Source: Pontiellaceae bacterium
GTDB taxonomy: Bacteria > Verrucomicrobiota > Kiritimatiellia > Kiritimatiellales > Pontiellaceae
Length of the DNA: 27,169 bases
NCBI GenBank assembly: GCA_016937035.1
Contig: JAFGWS010000036.1
Location: forward strand, 1-27,169
Direction: 5' to 3'
Below the pieces are notes generated by a model. That model searched no databases. It saw only the letters and a list, made by a program, of their open reading frames with translations, and had not been told where the DNA came from. The translations under genes and the position numbers were made by a program. Positions 23,544 to 27,169 of the stretch are shown here, one piece after another (within the stretch, counting starts at the first letter, position 1; each line of letters starts with the position of its first letter).

Positions 23544-23981
23544 TCAGGTGCGCTCGACCTTTCTTTTGCAGATGAGCGCGATGATGGTCAGGGCAATCAA
23601 GCCGGAGTTGCGGAAGATGTGGAGGATGCTTAGAGGCGCATCGTCGTTGGGACCGAAGCAGCCGCAGCCGAAGTCGGCTCCGCGGGCGAGATTAATGCCG
23701 ATACCGATGGTAAAGCCGATGAGCAGAAGCAGCAGAATCCAGAGCGCCGCCGTACGGAACCGCGGCACAAACAAGAGACAGACGGCGCTGACGACTTCCA
23801 CCCACGGCAGATAGATGGCAGCAAGATTAACGAACACCTCTGGAAGAAGTCGGAAGCGGTAGACGGTTTCAGCAAAGTCGGCCGGGTTGGCAATTTTGGA
23901 CGTCCCCACAAAGAAGGTCGCGGCAAGAATGAGCGCGGAAATCCAGAACGTGATGCGGTAAATGGTGCGTTGGCCGCTCAT
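23544..23981 (-). CDS. MauE/DoxX-family redox-associated membrane protein
   Basis: 145 residues with four predicted membrane helices (about 10-26, 49-72, 77-98 and 122-138). KIANPADFAETVYRFRLLP near 29-47 and the periplasmic or membrane-edge DFGCGCFGPNDDAP (CxC at 106/108) are typical of the MauE-like branch, whose members help thiol-disulphide chemistry or electron transfer. ATG 23981 overlaps the rhodanese stop by four bases (ATGA), with GAGG upstream, so the two are translationally coupled. Partnership with the rhodanese domain is likely; the substrate is unknown. Confidence 0.83.
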   Translation of the reverse strand: MSGQRTIYRITFWISALILAATFFVGTSKIANPADFAETVYRFRLLPEVFVNLAAIYLPWVEVVSAVCLLFVPRFRTAALWILLLLLIGFTIGIGINLARGADFGCGCFGPNDDAPLSILHIFRNSGLIALTIIALICKRKVERT

Positions 23982-24454
23982 TTTTCTACCTCGCCGCCTG
24001 CGTTTTCCCATCCGTCAAATCCGTCGATAAAGAGAATGACGTTGGTAGAGCCCAACGTTTCGAGTTCCGCTGCAAGCAGGCGGCCGTCGTCGCACTCCCG
24101 GCTGCTGCAGTAGACCACGAGCTCTTTTCCTGAATCGACCAAGTCGAGAGTCGTCATGAAAAATTCTTCATCAGTAAAGTGCGCAAACGGCAGCGAGATG
24201 GCTCCGGGGATATGGCCCTTCGAAAACTCTTCCGCTGTGCGCGCATCGACAAAGACAGCGCTTTTCGCGCGGAATTTTTCCTGTGCCTGAGCAACGCCGA
24301 TAATTTTCTGATTCTGCTCCTTGGCTCTACTCTCCACCTGATCGGAGTGTTTTTCCACCCACGGAATTTTTCGGGGGTGAACGCAATTGGCCACCCCCGC
24401 CAGCACCGCGCTGATCAGTAGAATGATTCCGATCTGTGTAATCGTGGAGCGCAT
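23978..24454 (-). CDS. Membrane-anchored rhodanese-domain protein
   Basis: 158 residues. One N-terminal membrane helix (about 7-25), then a rhodanese domain with VFVDARTAEEFSKGHIPGAI (67-86), the loop VVYCSSRECDDGR (113-125) and IDGFDGWENAGG at the end. The catalytic cysteine position is C116. The loop has a second cysteine, C121, in place of the usual CRxGxR pattern, which may allow a disulphide. The domain should face the periplasm. It overlaps the genes on either side (TAATG with DUF2442, ATGA with MauE/DoxX). N23-C24 after the helix is a poor lipobox, so a lipoprotein is less likely. Confidence 0.85.
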   Translation of the reverse strand: MRSTITQIGIILLISAVLAGVANCVHPRKIPWVEKHSDQVESRAKEQNQKIIGVAQAQEKFRAKSAVFVDARTAEEFSKGHIPGAISLPFAHFTDEEFFMTTLDLVDSGKELVVYCSSRECDDGRLLAAELETLGSTNVILFIDGFDGWENAGGEVEK

Positions 24455-24768
24455 TAGTCCGATGATGTTCCATATTGTGTGTATTCTTCCGCGACCTGCA
24501 TCAATGACTCCCGTTTCGGCCAGTATCCCAAGGCTTCGCGATATAACGTCTCGGGAGCAAAATCGAGTTCACCGTCCTGCCATGTGATAGTCTTCCAATC
24601 GGGATCGATAGAGAAGCGCTTGAACTGTTCAACATCCTTCAGCACGCCAAACACCCCACCTTTTTCAATGAAAGGCAAAAAATCAACCACGCCGGCGCTT
24701 CCGTCGAAAAATTCAAGCGAAAGTTGATAGTCGCCCACATATTCTGCTCTTATGACATCGTAGTTCAT
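24454..24768 (-). CDS. DUF2442-type small protein
   Basis: 104 residues. The pattern RAEYVGDYQLSLEFFDGSAG, VVDFLPF..GGVFGVLKDVEQF, and ITWQDGELDFAPETLYREA matches DUF2442 proteins, small beta-rich cytoplasmic proteins of unknown function often found near toxin-antitoxin genes (their partner there is DUF4160). No DUF4160 gene is seen here. It starts 12 bases after the gyrA stop and overlaps the rhodanese gene start by one base, so it is co-transcribed with both. Confidence 0.8.
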   Translation of the reverse strand: MNYDVIRAEYVGDYQLSLEFFDGSAGVVDFLPFIEKGGVFGVLKDVEQFKRFSIDPDWKTITWQDGELDFAPETLYREALGYWPKRESLMQVAEEYTQYGTSSD

Positions 24769-24780
24769 TTTTCAGGCATC

Positions 24781-27169
<2,389 letters not shown>

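Noticed and set aside
24454..24768. DUF2442 gene as half of a toxin-antitoxin pair
   Set aside because: No DUF4160-type or other toxin-like partner is adjacent, and its overlaps tie it to gyrA and the rhodanese gene instead.

Overview
The window looks like part of a chromosome from an anaerobic, diderm bacterium of the Planctomycetota-Verrucomicrobiota-Chlamydiota (PVC) group; Kiritimatiellota is my best guess. The reasons are an outer-membrane beta-barrel porin (diderm), a ferredoxin-dependent indolepyruvate oxidoreductase (anaerobic 2-oxoacid chemistry), a secreted right-handed beta-helix protein, a sodium symporter with its dedicated tiny accessory protein, a complete McsA-McsB-ClpC set in a Gram-negative, and intergenic repeats of the 'accacggaatacac' type with a GxxExxY remnant. 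The taxonomy is inference from gene content, not a search result.

Layout. 1-465 is a leader region with two palindromes ahead of rpmB (L28). rpsN (S14) lies convergent to it at 1061-1366; both are cysteine-poor, zinc-free forms. From 1579 to 11585 runs a dense plus-strand block: gltA, a small TPR protein, a GlmU-like left-handed beta-helix protein, glmM, a LolD-type ATPase and ilvE, most joined by TAATG or ATGA overlaps, then mcsA-mcsB-clpC after a gap of about 100 bases. A long-hairpin repeat at 11600-11658 separates clpC from the convergent TtcA-like gene.

From 12629 to 15806 is a plus-strand operon: YbgC-like thioesterase, iorA, iorB and a PaaI-like thioesterase. It reads as conversion of aryl-pyruvates to aryl-acetyl-CoA and then release of free acids. 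A broken GxxExxY element with inverted-repeat ends sits between iorA and iorB, and IorA lacks the C-terminal ferredoxin domain usual in the family. Convergent to it, on the minus strand, is an uptake operon (19001 down to 15879): a 58-residue symporter accessory protein, a sodium:solute symporter and an AlgE-like porin. A HisC-type aminotransferase diverges from it.

The last part holds a LOG-family nucleosidase, a beta-helix protein broken by two compensating frameshifts, a repeat-rich intergenic stretch, a solitary ribbon-helix-helix protein, and a minus-strand operon gyrA (cut by the window edge)-DUF2442-rhodanese-MauE/DoxX with overlapping genes. I see no tRNA, rRNA, CRISPR array, prophage or intact insertion sequence. 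Most genes are ordinary. The points most worth a second look are the ior operon with its missing ferredoxin domain and inserted element, the overlooked symporter accessory gene, and the redox pair behind gyrA.
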